A DNA stretch of 8,779 nucleotides, taken from Eubacterium sp. (GTDB lineage: Bacteria; Bacillota_A; Clostridia; Peptostreptococcales; Anaerovoracaceae). The translations under genes were made by a program, and so were the position numbers. Below, in pieces: positions 1 through 5,722 of this stretch (its first letter is position 1; every line of letters starts with the position of its first letter). The DNA lies in NCBI GenBank assembly GCA_021769545.1, contig JAETSS010000042.1, positions 1 through 8,779 on the forward strand, given 5' to 3'. The notes beneath the pieces are model-generated. The model was not told the origin of the DNA and made no database searches. It saw only the letters and a list, made by a program, of their open reading frames with translations.

Positions 1-55
1 TACGGGGACTCTTTCCAAAAACATTGCCAAGAGACATATAGAGGTGAGCAGATAG
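1..55 (+). other. upstream flank of recG, possible tail of a preceding gene
   Basis: This stretch holds the recG ribosome binding site GAGGTGA at 41-47, eight bases before the ATG at 56. Forward frame 2 is open from the window edge to a TAG at 53-55 that directly abuts the recG ATG. Frame 3 closes at 39-41, and frame 1 runs on into recG. One of these may be the C-terminus of the preceding gene. In many Bacillota a DAK-domain (fatty acid kinase-like) gene precedes recG, but the 17 residues visible in frame 2 do not show the C-terminal pattern I would expect, so no identity is given. Confidence 0.3.
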
Positions 56-2098
56 ATGAAGCCCGAGGATAAGGTGACACAGCTTAAGGGTATCGGCCCG
101 AAAAAAGCGGAAGCGCTTCAAAAACTCAATATAAGGACCATCGAGGATCTGATGTTTTTCATGCCGAGAGATTATGAGGACCGCAGGAACAAGGTGAAGA
201 TATGCGATATACGTCAGGACATCCCGGTCATCGTTAAGGCCGAGGTCCTGCTGGTGGTCAAGGACAGATACAGCAGATACGGAAAGAAGCAGCTGCTTAA
301 GCTGCTGGTGGGAGACGACACCGGCAGGCTTGAGGTTGTTTTTTTTAATGCGAAATATCTTCAAAACAGCTTCAAGGTGGGAAGCGAATATGTTTTTTAC
401 GGAAAAGCCGTGAAAAATTTCGGGAAGTTGCAGCTTGTACATCCGGAATTCAGCGACGGCTCCGAGAAAAGCGAAGGCATACTGCCTGTATATCCGCTGA
501 CAAAAGGGATCAATCAAAAGGAAATGAGAAGCTGGCATGAACGGATAAAGCATCTTCACGGTGAAGCGGAGGAGATATTGAGCTGCGATATGCTGGAGGC
601 AAACAGGCTGTGCAGTCTGGAATATGCCCTTGACAATATACATTTCCCCGAGGAAAAGCAAAAGCTGCTGGAGGCCAAGTACAGGCTGGTATTCGACGAG
701 CTGTTGGTTTTGCAGACAGGTCTGTTCGCTGCCAGAGAAAACGTTAAGAACGGAAAAAACGGTATCGCATTTTCGAAAGCAGCCGATACTAAGGAATACA
801 TAGATACTTTGCCGTATCAGCTTACCGGCGCACAGAAGCGCTGCGCCTGCGAGATCGAGGTGGATCTTGAAAGCGGCCGCGTAATGAACCGGCTGGTGCA
901 GGGAGATGTAGGCTCGGGAAAGACGGCAGTGGCGGAGATCGCCATGTACAAGGCGGTGAAGAGCGGATATCAGGCGGCTCTCATGGCTCCTACGGAAATA
1001 CTGGCAAAACAGCATTTCGAGGGGATGTCCAAGGCCTTTGCTTCCCATGGGATAAAGGTGGGATTCCTTTCAGGATCCATGAAGGCGGCGGAGAAAAGGG
1101 ACACGCTGGAGAAGATAAAGACGGGAGATCTGCAGATAGTCATAGGAACTCACGCCATACTGCAGCCGGAGGTCGTATTCGAAAGGCTGGGGCTTGTTAT
1201 CACGGACGAGCAGCACAGATTCGGCGTGAGACAGCGTGTCAAGCTAAAGGAAAAAGGCAGCAATCCCAATGTGCTGGTCATGACTGCCACACCTATCCCG
1301 CGTACGCTTTCGGTGATACTGTACGGGGATCTGGATGTGTCGGTGATAGACGAGCTGCCGCCCGGAAGACAGGCGATAAAAACGCGAAGCATCGGACCCG
1401 AAAAGCGAAATCAATGCTATGATTTTGTGGAAAAACAGCTTGCGGAAGGCCGTCAGGCGTACGTGGTGACGCCGCTGATAGAGGATTCCGAGGTGATGGA
1501 TGTAAAGTCGGCCCAGCAGGTGGCCGCAGAGCTCAAGGGACGTTTTAAGGGTCATAGCGTGGCGCTGCTGCATGGCGCGATGAAACAGGAGGAAAAGGAC
1601 AGCATCATGGCTGATTTTTACAATGGCCTGATAGATGTTCTGGTGGCGACGGTGGTGATAGAGGTGGGGATAAACGTTCCCAACGCCACGGTAATGGTGG
1701 TGGAAAACGCCGAGCGTTTCGGTCTGGCGCAGCTCCATCAGCTGAGAGGACGCGTAGGTCGGGGAAAGCACAGGTCCTATTGCTTTTTGATACTTGAGGG
1801 CGAGTCGGAGATCGCAAAAAAACGCGGCGAGATCATGGAAGCCTCAAGCGATGGATTTTTCATAGCAGAGGAGGATCTCAAGCTGCGCGGACCGGGAGAG
1901 ATATTCGGCACGAGACAGCACGGACTTCCGGATCTCGGTATCTCGGATCTGTCGAGACATTTAAAAATTCTGGAACATGCAAAGCGTGAAGCGAAAGCGA
2001 TACTGGACAGCGATCCCATGCTTGAAGCGGATGAGAACAGGCCGCTGAAGCGCAGGGTAACAAGGCTTTTTGGCGAAGATCTGATGCTGGATCTGTAA
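56..2098 (+). CDS. recG: ATP-dependent DNA helicase RecG
   Basis: RecG is a cytoplasmic superfamily 2 helicase that regresses stalled replication forks and branch-migrates Holliday junctions and R-loops. The 680 residues match the usual family length. The N-terminus has a helix-hairpin-helix-like LKGIGPKKA and is followed by the wedge/OB-fold region (roughly residues 55-150) that grips branched DNA. The helicase core shows Walker A GDVGSGKT (283-290, Lys289), the DEQH box (384-387), motif III TAT (410-412) and motif VI QLHQLRGRVGRG (559-570, with arginine fingers). RGPGEIFGTRQHG near the C-terminus is the RecG-specific translocation region. ATG at 56 is preceded by GAGGTGA at 41-47. No frameshift or missing motif was seen. 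It is the first complete gene of the window, and the next gene (SASP) is functionally unrelated, so recG is probably transcribed with something upstream. Confidence 0.97.
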   Translation: MKPEDKVTQLKGIGPKKAEALQKLNIRTIEDLMFFMPRDYEDRRNKVKICDIRQDIPVIVKAEVLLVVKDRYSRYGKKQLLKLLVGDDTGRLEVVFFNAKYLQNSFKVGSEYVFYGKAVKNFGKLQLVHPEFSDGSEKSEGILPVYPLTKGINQKEMRSWHERIKHLHGEAEEILSCDMLEANRLCSLEYALDNIHFPEEKQKLLEAKYRLVFDELLVLQTGLFAARENVKNGKNGIAFSKAADTKEYIDTLPYQLTGAQKRCACEIEVDLESGRVMNRLVQGDVGSGKTAVAEIAMYKAVKSGYQAALMAPTEILAKQHFEGMSKAFASHGIKVGFLSGSMKAAEKRDTLEKIKTGDLQIVIGTHAILQPEVVFERLGLVITDEQHRFGVRQRVKLKEKGSNPNVLVMTATPIPRTLSVILYGDLDVSVIDELPPGRQAIKTRSIGPEKRNQCYDFVEKQLAEGRQAYVVTPLIEDSEVMDVKSAQQVAAELKGRFKGHSVALLHGAMKQEEKDSIMADFYNGLIDVLVATVVIEVGINVPNATVMVVENAERFGLAQLHQLRGRVGRGKHRSYCFLILEGESEIAKKRGEIMEASSDGFFIAEEDLKLRGPGEIFGTRQHGLPDLGISDLSRHLKILEHAKREAKAILDSDPMLEADENRPLKRRVTRLFGEDLMLDL

Positions 2099-2116
2099 CA
2101 TGGGAAATCACGGCAG

Positions 2117-2147
2117 TGCAAGAAATAATTGCTTGTAATACTTTTTT
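2117..2147 (+). terminator. weak candidate terminator after recG
   Basis: TGCAAG (2117-2122) can pair with CTTGTA (2132-2137), including one G-U pair, around a nine-base loop. Four bases later comes a run of six T (2142-2147). The stem is short and A/T-rich, so this is only a possible weak intrinsic terminator separating recG from the spore gene. Confidence 0.3.
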
Positions 2148-2171
2148 CATCTCAGGTTAAATTATTAGTAC

Positions 2172-2180
2172 AGGAGGTGA
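2172..2180 (+). promoter_or_regulatory. very strong Shine-Dalgarno site of the SASP gene
   Basis: AGGAGGTGA is a nine-base match to the complement of the 16S rRNA 3' end, placed six bases before the ATG at 2187. It fixes the start and fits the very high expression expected of a spore coat-filling protein. I found no convincing sigma-G promoter. CATCTCA at 2148-2154 is the best -10 candidate, but no good -35 sits at the right distance. Confidence 0.85.
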
Positions 2181-2186
2181 GGTCAA

Positions 2187-2387
2187 ATGTCATTACAGGA
2201 TAAGATGAATGTTAGTGCAAAACCTGCATTAAAGAGCTTAAAGACTGAAGTGGCTAACGAGCTGGGTCTTGCTAATTATGAGCAGGCAGACAAGGGAAAC
2301 CTGACTGCTAGACAGAACGGCTACGTTGGCGGCTATATGACTAAGAAGTTAGTCGAAATGGCTGAACAGCAGCTTGCAGGAAAATAA
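2187..2387 (+). CDS. alpha/beta-type small acid-soluble spore protein
   Basis: SASPs of this type coat and saturate spore DNA, shifting it toward an A-like form that resists UV and heat. They are later degraded as an amino acid source during germination. The 66-residue protein has the two conserved blocks of the family: KTEVANELGL (19-28), which contains the site cut by the germination protease GPR (between Glu21 and Val22 if the family rule holds), and the C-terminal GNLTARQNGYVGG block followed by a MAEQQLAGK end. The usual residue after the cleaved Glu is Ile or Phe, so Val22 is a mild variation. Length and motifs are complete. It lies between recG and rsmD with its own terminator, so it is probably a monocistronic forespore gene. 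Family assignment is secure; the exact ssp letter cannot be given. Confidence 0.95.
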   Translation: MSLQDKMNVSAKPALKSLKTEVANELGLANYEQADKGNLTARQNGYVGGYMTKKLVEMAEQQLAGK

Positions 2388-2440
2388 GCAGACTTAAGTA
2401 GGTTGATGCAGCGTTAAAAACGCAAACTGAAAACTAATGG

Positions 2441-2480
2441 GAAAGGGAGATATTTGCTGAAATGTAAATATCTCTTTTTC
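2441..2480 (+). terminator. strong intrinsic terminator after the SASP gene
   Basis: GAGATATTT (2447-2455) pairs perfectly with AAATATCTC (2466-2474). The stem can extend outward to 2441/2480 using the T tract and inward by two more pairs, leaving a small loop. A run of five T (2475-2479) follows the core stem directly. This is a textbook rho-independent terminator for the spore gene transcript. Confidence 0.9.
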
Positions 2481-2503
2481 AATGGGGCCGGGTGGTGTAT
2501 AAT
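2476..2503 (+). promoter_or_regulatory. candidate vegetative promoter of rsmD
   Basis: A perfect TATAAT lies at 2498-2503. A 4/6 -35 match, TTTTCA, lies at 2476-2481 with a 16-base spacer. Transcription would start near 2510, about 24 bases before the rsmD ATG. The -35 lies within the T tract of the preceding terminator. The -10 is strong and the -35 is weak. Confidence 0.6.
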
Positions 2504-2533
2504 CACATTATTAATACAAACTAGGAGGAAACA

Positions 2534-3070
2534 ATGCGCATAATAGCTGGAGAATACAAAGGACGAAGGCTGGAAAGCCCGCAGGACTATTCGGTAAGAC
2601 CGACTACCGACAAGGTGAAGGAAGCGCTTTTCAGCATATTGACGGAAAAGATCTGGGGAAGCAAGGTACTGGATCTTTTCTCGGGCACGGGAAATCTCGG
2701 AATAGAGGCGCTGAGCAGAGGCGCCGGGCTTTGCGTGTTCGGAGACAATTCCAGAGAGAGCATAAGGATGATAAAGTCCAATATCGCTCACTGTAGAGCT
2801 GAAAAGGGCGCGAGAGTCGTTCCGGGGGACTTTAAAAAGACTTTGATGAACCTCGAAGAAAAATTCGATATAATACTGCTTGATCCGCCGTATGGAAAGG
2901 GACTTTTGGAGCAGTGCTTTGAGATCATAGGCGAGAGAAACATGCTGGAGGAAGACGGAGTCATCGTGGCGGAGCACAGGAAGGAAGAAAATCTGCCTGA
3001 GGAGTTTTGCGGATTTAAAAAGATCAAAGAACGCAAATACGGCGCCATTATGTTGTCAATATATTGTTGA
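2534..3070 (+). CDS. rsmD: 16S rRNA (guanine966-N2)-methyltransferase RsmD
   Basis: RsmD transfers a methyl group from S-adenosylmethionine to N2 of G966 in the 30S head during ribosome assembly. The 178 residues fit the family. The protein opens MRIIAGEYKGRRL, a signature start for RsmD. It carries the Rossmann-fold SAM-binding loop DLFSGTGNLG (47-56) and the catalytic DPPY motif (117-120) that positions the target base amine. The start at 2534 is supported by TAGGAGGA at 2522-2529. The gene sits directly before coaD, a pairing common across Bacillota and other bacteria. A promoter candidate lies just upstream, and the coaD promoter overlaps the end of this gene. Confidence 0.95.
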   Translation: MRIIAGEYKGRRLESPQDYSVRPTTDKVKEALFSILTEKIWGSKVLDLFSGTGNLGIEALSRGAGLCVFGDNSRESIRMIKSNIAHCRAEKGARVVPGDFKKTLMNLEEKFDIILLDPPYGKGLLEQCFEIIGERNMLEEDGVIVAEHRKEENLPEEFCGFKKIKERKYGAIMLSIYC

Positions 3071-3095
3071 ATACGAATCGTGTACATGATATAAT
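3067..3095 (+). promoter_or_regulatory. extended -10 promoter of coaD
   Basis: TTGAAT (3067-3072) and TATAAT (3090-3095) are separated by 17 bases. A TG dinucleotide at 3087-3088 makes an extended -10 element. The -35 overlaps the rsmD stop codon. The predicted start near 3102 gives a leader of about 20 bases that contains the coaD ribosome binding site. Confidence 0.75.
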
Positions 3096-3108
3096 TAACT
3101 GTAATTGC

Positions 3109-3115
3109 GGGAGGA
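3109..3115 (+). promoter_or_regulatory. ribosome binding site that decides the coaD start
   Basis: GGGAGGA lies seven bases before ATG 3123. An in-frame TTG at 3105 would place this site inside the coding region and add six unconserved residues, so ATG 3123 is chosen. Confidence 0.85.
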
Positions 3116-3122
3116 TTTTCAG

Positions 3123-3611
3123 ATGAAAACAAAAGCCTTATATACAGGCTCGTTTGATCCATTGACTAACGGACATTTAAATATAATAGAAAGAGCATCG
3201 AAGCTGTACGACGAACTTACAATCGGGATAATAGTGAATCCATCCAAAAAATGTGCATTTTCCCTGGAAGAACGGAAATGCATGATAGGAGAAGCATTGA
3301 AGCATCTTAATAATGTAAAGGTTGACTTCTTTTCGGGACTCCTTGCCGATTATGTCAACGGTAACGGCTTCAACGTAGTCGTAAGGGGCCTTAGGGCAAC
3401 TATGGATTTCGAGTATGAGATCCAGATGGCGCAGATGAACGCGAGACTGTTTGATGAGACGGTAGAGACGGTGTTCCTGATGACGGACCCGCAGTATTCT
3501 TTTATCAGTTCAAGCATGATCAAGGAAGTGCATTCGCTGGGAGGCTCGATAGAGGGTCTTGTTCCTGATGAAATACTTAAAAAAATGGATGAATTAGCTA
3601 ACGCTTTATAG
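3123..3611 (+). CDS. coaD: phosphopantetheine adenylyltransferase CoaD
   Basis: CoaD catalyses the fourth step of coenzyme A synthesis, joining ATP and 4'-phosphopantetheine to make dephospho-CoA and pyrophosphate. With ATG 3123 the protein has 162 residues, close to the usual 160. The nucleotidyltransferase signature TGSFDPLTNGH (8-18) holds the catalytic TxGH (His18). The ISSSMIK segment (128-134) matches the second conserved motif ISSTxxR/K, and the middle VVRGLRATMDFEYE block is typical of CoaD. The gene has its own extended -10 promoter. The next gene starts 10 bases after the stop, and the AGGAGGA serving it overlaps this stop codon, so the two are translationally close. Confidence 0.97.
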   Translation: MKTKALYTGSFDPLTNGHLNIIERASKLYDELTIGIIVNPSKKCAFSLEERKCMIGEALKHLNNVKVDFFSGLLADYVNGNGFNVVVRGLRATMDFEYEIQMAQMNARLFDETVETVFLMTDPQYSFISSSMIKEVHSLGGSIEGLVPDEILKKMDELANAL

Positions 3612-3621
3612 GAGGATATTT

Positions 3622-4197
3622 ATGAGAGTTTTAGAACTTTTGGAAGAAATTGAAGAAATCGTTGATACCGCAGCGGGGTTTCCTCTTACGGGAAAAATAA
3701 TGGTTGATTCTCAGGAACTGTTGGAGATCGTCAGAGAGATAAGGGCGGAGCTTCCGGATGAGATACAGCAGGCTCAGTGGATAAAGAATGAAAGAGAGCG
3801 AATCATAGCAGAGGCAAGAACGCAGTACGAGGCTGTCATCGAGGATGCGCAGAAGCAGGCCGATGCACTGGTTGAAAATAACGATATAACCGTGAAAGCC
3901 AAGATGCGTGCGGACGAGCTCATGAGGATCACGGAAAATACCGCAAAGCAGCTCAAGATAGGTACATACGATTATCTTGACAGCATCCTTTACAGCTTCC
4001 AGGGCAAGATGGAGCACCTCAGCTCGATATATTTCGGAGAGATGTTCACCAGCATAGAGAAGGCCTTCGACGATATCAACTCGGCGCTTTCCGCCAACAG
4101 AGACGAACTGAAGGATATGGCGTACAGGACACAGATGGATGCCGACGACTCGGCAGAGTCACAGCAGGCTCCGCAGCAGGAAGAAGAACAGCAGTAA
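3622..4197 (+). CDS. coiled-coil protein of unknown function downstream of coaD
   Basis: I recognise this as a conserved clostridial protein of the coaD-ylbJ interval. It is sometimes labelled ATPase or V-ATPase subunit H-like because of its coiled coil, but no ATP-binding motif is present. The 191 residues start with a leucine/glutamate-rich helix (LELLEEIEEIVDTA). A segment around VDSQELLEIVREIRAELP follows, then a long charged heptad-rich region of about residues 45-110, a more hydrophobic helix near TYDYLDSILYSFQGKMEHLSS, and an acidic, glutamine-rich tail (about 175-191). There is no signal peptide or membrane segment, so it is probably cytoplasmic. The layout resembles DivIVA-type scaffold proteins, which is only a structural analogy. 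RBS AGGAGGA at 3610-3616 supports the start. It is very likely co-transcribed with coaD. Function is unknown. Confidence 0.85.
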   Translation: MRVLELLEEIEEIVDTAAGFPLTGKIMVDSQELLEIVREIRAELPDEIQQAQWIKNERERIIAEARTQYEAVIEDAQKQADALVENNDITVKAKMRADELMRITENTAKQLKIGTYDYLDSILYSFQGKMEHLSSIYFGEMFTSIEKAFDDINSALSANRDELKDMAYRTQMDADDSAESQQAPQQEEEQQ

Positions 4198-4220
4198 ACA
4201 ACAGTTAACGGATGATACAT

Positions 4221-4263
4221 AATATCCATGATCTATTAATATAAATAGACCATGGATATTTTT
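4221..4263 (+). terminator. long palindrome with T run, overlapping the ylbJ start
   Basis: AATATCCATG (4221-4230) is the exact reverse complement of CATGGATATT (4251-4260). After one mismatch (4231/4250) six further pairs follow (4232-4237 with 4244-4249), leaving a six-base loop. Five T (4259-4263) overlap and follow the stem. This has the shape of an intrinsic terminator for the coaD operon. The stem is A/T-rich, so termination may be partial. The ATG at 4252 assigned to ylbJ lies within the 3' arm. Confidence 0.65.
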
Positions 4264-5175
4264 AAATTTAACAGAAAAAAGATATTAGCGGCAGGTGCGG
4301 TGACGGTGACCTGCTGTATATTGATGGTGATCTTTCCCACCATAGCGCTGTATTCGGCGAGAAAAGGCATTTCGCTGTGGATAAGCAATGTGCTGCCTGC
4401 GCTTCTGCCGTTTTTCATATGTGCGAATTTCCTGCAGAACATAGGAGTAATAAGCTTTTTCAGATCGGGAGCCTTTCCGTTCGCCATGAGCGTTTTATCG
4501 GGCTATCCCATGGGCGCGAAGATAGTAGGTGATCTTAAACGGGACGGCGAGATATCCCTCAAGGAAGCAAAGCGCCTTATGAGTTTCTGCAGCACGTCGG
4601 GGCCGGCCTTCATGGTGGGAGCGGTAGGCGCAGGAATGCTGGGATCGGGGCTCATGGGAGGAATAATAGCCGTGTCTCACTATGCGGGAGCGCTGGCAAA
4701 CGGCATCGTATACACGAAGCTGCTGGGACGCGACACGTCGGGCAGCAGCGCTTCTCTGAGAAGGCCTGTGCGGAATCAGGGCATACAGGAAGCCTTCACG
4801 GAGGCCATACTCATGTCTTTCAAATCCCTGGGCATCGTGCTGGCATATATCGTGCTGTTCATGCTGGTGACAGATCTTCTCCATATGTGCGGCGGATTTT
4901 CCCTGGTGGAAAGTCAGGCACTCCGAGCTGTCGTAAAAGGCTTCTTTGAGATGACGGTAGGATGCGGCGCAGTGGCGGAGTGTACCGGTATGGCGGGATC
5001 CGTGAAATGCATATTGTGCGCCGCCATCATGTCGTGGGGCGGGCTGTCGGTGCTGGGCCAGTCGGCCAGCATGCTTGCGGGAACGGGGATCTCGGTGAGA
5101 TATCTTGCGGTGAGCAAACTGACACATGGACTGTTTGCCGCCTGCGCCGCGCTGGTGCTGTCGCTGCTGCTGTGA
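4252..5175 (+). CDS. ylbJ: sporulation integral membrane protein YlbJ
   Basis: YlbJ is a polytopic inner-membrane protein made under mother-cell control in Bacillus and needed for normal spores. It carries nucleoside-transporter/FeoB 'Gate' domains and its transported substrate is not settled. The sequence shows a basic start (KFNRKKI), a first membrane helix (about 11-30), the family block around WISNVLPALLPFFI, then SGYPMGAK (83-90), CSTSGPAF, and a second-half block with GFFEMTVG and WGGLSVLGQS, ending in a hydrophobic helix. The 307 residues are short: B. subtilis YlbJ is about 408 and most relatives exceed 350. The stretch between the first helices and FAMSVLSGYPMGAK appears to lack a dozen or more residues, including the usual LEPxMRPLF-like segment. 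ATG 4252 has no clear Shine-Dalgarno site and sits in a palindrome. GTG 4300 and ATG 4324 are alternatives, but they would remove part of the first helix. Identity is good; the start is less sure. Confidence 0.85.
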   Translation: MDIFKFNRKKILAAGAVTVTCCILMVIFPTIALYSARKGISLWISNVLPALLPFFICANFLQNIGVISFFRSGAFPFAMSVLSGYPMGAKIVGDLKRDGEISLKEAKRLMSFCSTSGPAFMVGAVGAGMLGSGLMGGIIAVSHYAGALANGIVYTKLLGRDTSGSSASLRRPVRNQGIQEAFTEAILMSFKSLGIVLAYIVLFMLVTDLLHMCGGFSLVESQALRAVVKGFFEMTVGCGAVAECTGMAGSVKCILCAAIMSWGGLSVLGQSASMLAGTGISVRYLAVSKLTHGLFAACAALVLSLLL

Positions 5176-5185
5176 TAAATTGTAA

Positions 5186-5215
5186 TAGACATAAGTACTC
5201 TATATGTGGTATAAT
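5186..5215 (+). promoter_or_regulatory. extended -10 promoter of the DUF3870 gene
   Basis: TAGACA (5186-5191, 5/6 match to the -35) and TATAAT (5210-5215) are 18 bases apart, with TG at 5207-5208 forming an extended -10. The predicted start near 5220-5222 leaves a leader of only about 13-15 bases. Confidence 0.75.
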
Positions 5216-5220
5216 TTTAC

Positions 5221-5228
5221 AAGGTGAT
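5221..5228 (+). promoter_or_regulatory. ribosome binding site that decides the DUF3870 start
   Basis: AAGGTGAT ends six bases before ATG 5235. The same reading frame is open far upstream (to 4962) across the end of ylbJ, but that part has no family similarity and lies before the promoter, so ATG 5235 is the start. Confidence 0.75.
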
Positions 5229-5234
5229 ATATTC

Positions 5235-5582
5235 ATGTACAGTAATACGAGCGTATATGTTATCGGCAATGCCAAGACGGGAAGCGACAATGCGATAACG
5301 GACAATTTTAATACTTTTTTCATTGGATTCGTTATAGATACAGCGGACGATACGATCATCGATCTTGAATGCTCCGCTACTATCGGGATAACATCGAGAT
5401 TCGTTTACAACCTGTTTATTGGCAAAAACATGGCCTCGTATGATGAGGACCTCGTAAGACAGATACAGAACAGATACTTCGGAAGCTCCCAGAAGGCGAT
5501 AGTCATCGCATATAAGGACGCTTTGAAAAAATACGCATCTGTGAGAAAGCTGGACTATATATCAGAAATAAATAATAAATAG
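5235..5582 (+). CDS. DUF3870 domain-containing protein
   Basis: This is a 115-residue cytoplasmic protein of a conserved but uncharacterised Bacillota family. Recognisable features are the opening VYVIGNAKTGSDNAIT, a central FFIGFVIDTADDTIIDLECSATI block, and the RYFGSSQKAIVIAYKDALKKY segment near the end, which together span the whole family domain. It has no signal peptide, no membrane helix and no cysteine pair suggestive of metal binding. It has its own promoter and a terminator behind it, so it can be expressed alone. Partial read-through would link it to the hydrolase-transporter-epimerase genes downstream. I recall relatives near amino acid or peptide catabolism genes, but that is memory and not sequence evidence. 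Function is unknown. Confidence 0.85.
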   Translation: MYSNTSVYVIGNAKTGSDNAITDNFNTFFIGFVIDTADDTIIDLECSATIGITSRFVYNLFIGKNMASYDEDLVRQIQNRYFGSSQKAIVIAYKDALKKYASVRKLDYISEINNK

Positions 5583-5638
5583 CATACGCTTTATTCAAGC
5601 GGTTATGTGCGATGTAAAAACACATATCACAGTGAATG

Positions 5639-5686
5639 AAATCCGTAGGTGCTGTTGTTTGTTGCAGCAGTAATGCGGATTTTTTT
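5639..5686 (+). terminator. intrinsic terminator after the DUF3870 gene
   Basis: AAATCCG (5639-5645) pairs with CGGATTT (5676-5682), extended inward by a U-G and an A-U pair. Inside, TGCTG (5650-5654) pairs with CAGCA (5665-5669) around a small asymmetric internal loop. The 3' arm runs into six T (5681-5686). The shape is that of a rho-independent terminator. It lies only 36 bases before the hydrolase ATG, so it may act as an attenuator. Confidence 0.75.
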
Positions 5687-5712
5687 AATTGCGATATAAA
5701 AGATGTTGAAAA

Positions 5713-5718
5713 GAGGAG
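5713..5718 (+). promoter_or_regulatory. ribosome binding site that decides the hydrolase start
   Basis: GAGGAG lies four bases before ATG 5723. An upstream in-frame ATG at 5636 has no such site, and its extra 29 codons would be read through the terminator hairpin, so 5723 is preferred. Confidence 0.75.
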
Positions 5719-5722
5719 AGCA

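Noticed and set aside
1244..1771. 175-codon minus-strand open frame inside recG
   Set aside because: It is antisense to the conserved helicase motifs, its predicted peptide is rich in His and Arg with no recognisable domain, and it is a shadow of codon bias in recG.
4495..5127. 210-codon minus-strand open frame inside ylbJ
   Set aside because: It is His/Arg/Ser-rich without a domain and is antisense to conserved YlbJ blocks.
4962..5234. Long in-frame N-terminal extension of the DUF3870 reading frame overlapping the end of ylbJ
   Set aside because: It lies in a different frame of ylbJ, has no family similarity, and precedes both the promoter and the ribosome binding site of ATG 5235.
5583..5690. 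T-box or known riboswitch in the leader of the hydrolase operon
   Set aside because: No T-box signature or recognisable riboswitch core is present, and the interval is too short for a T-box. Only generic hairpins can be supported.
5636..5722. Upstream ATG that would add 29 residues to the serine hydrolase
   Set aside because: These codons run through the terminator hairpin and T run, no ribosome binding site precedes 5636, and the added residues do not form a signal peptide. GAGGAG before ATG 5723 is a better start.
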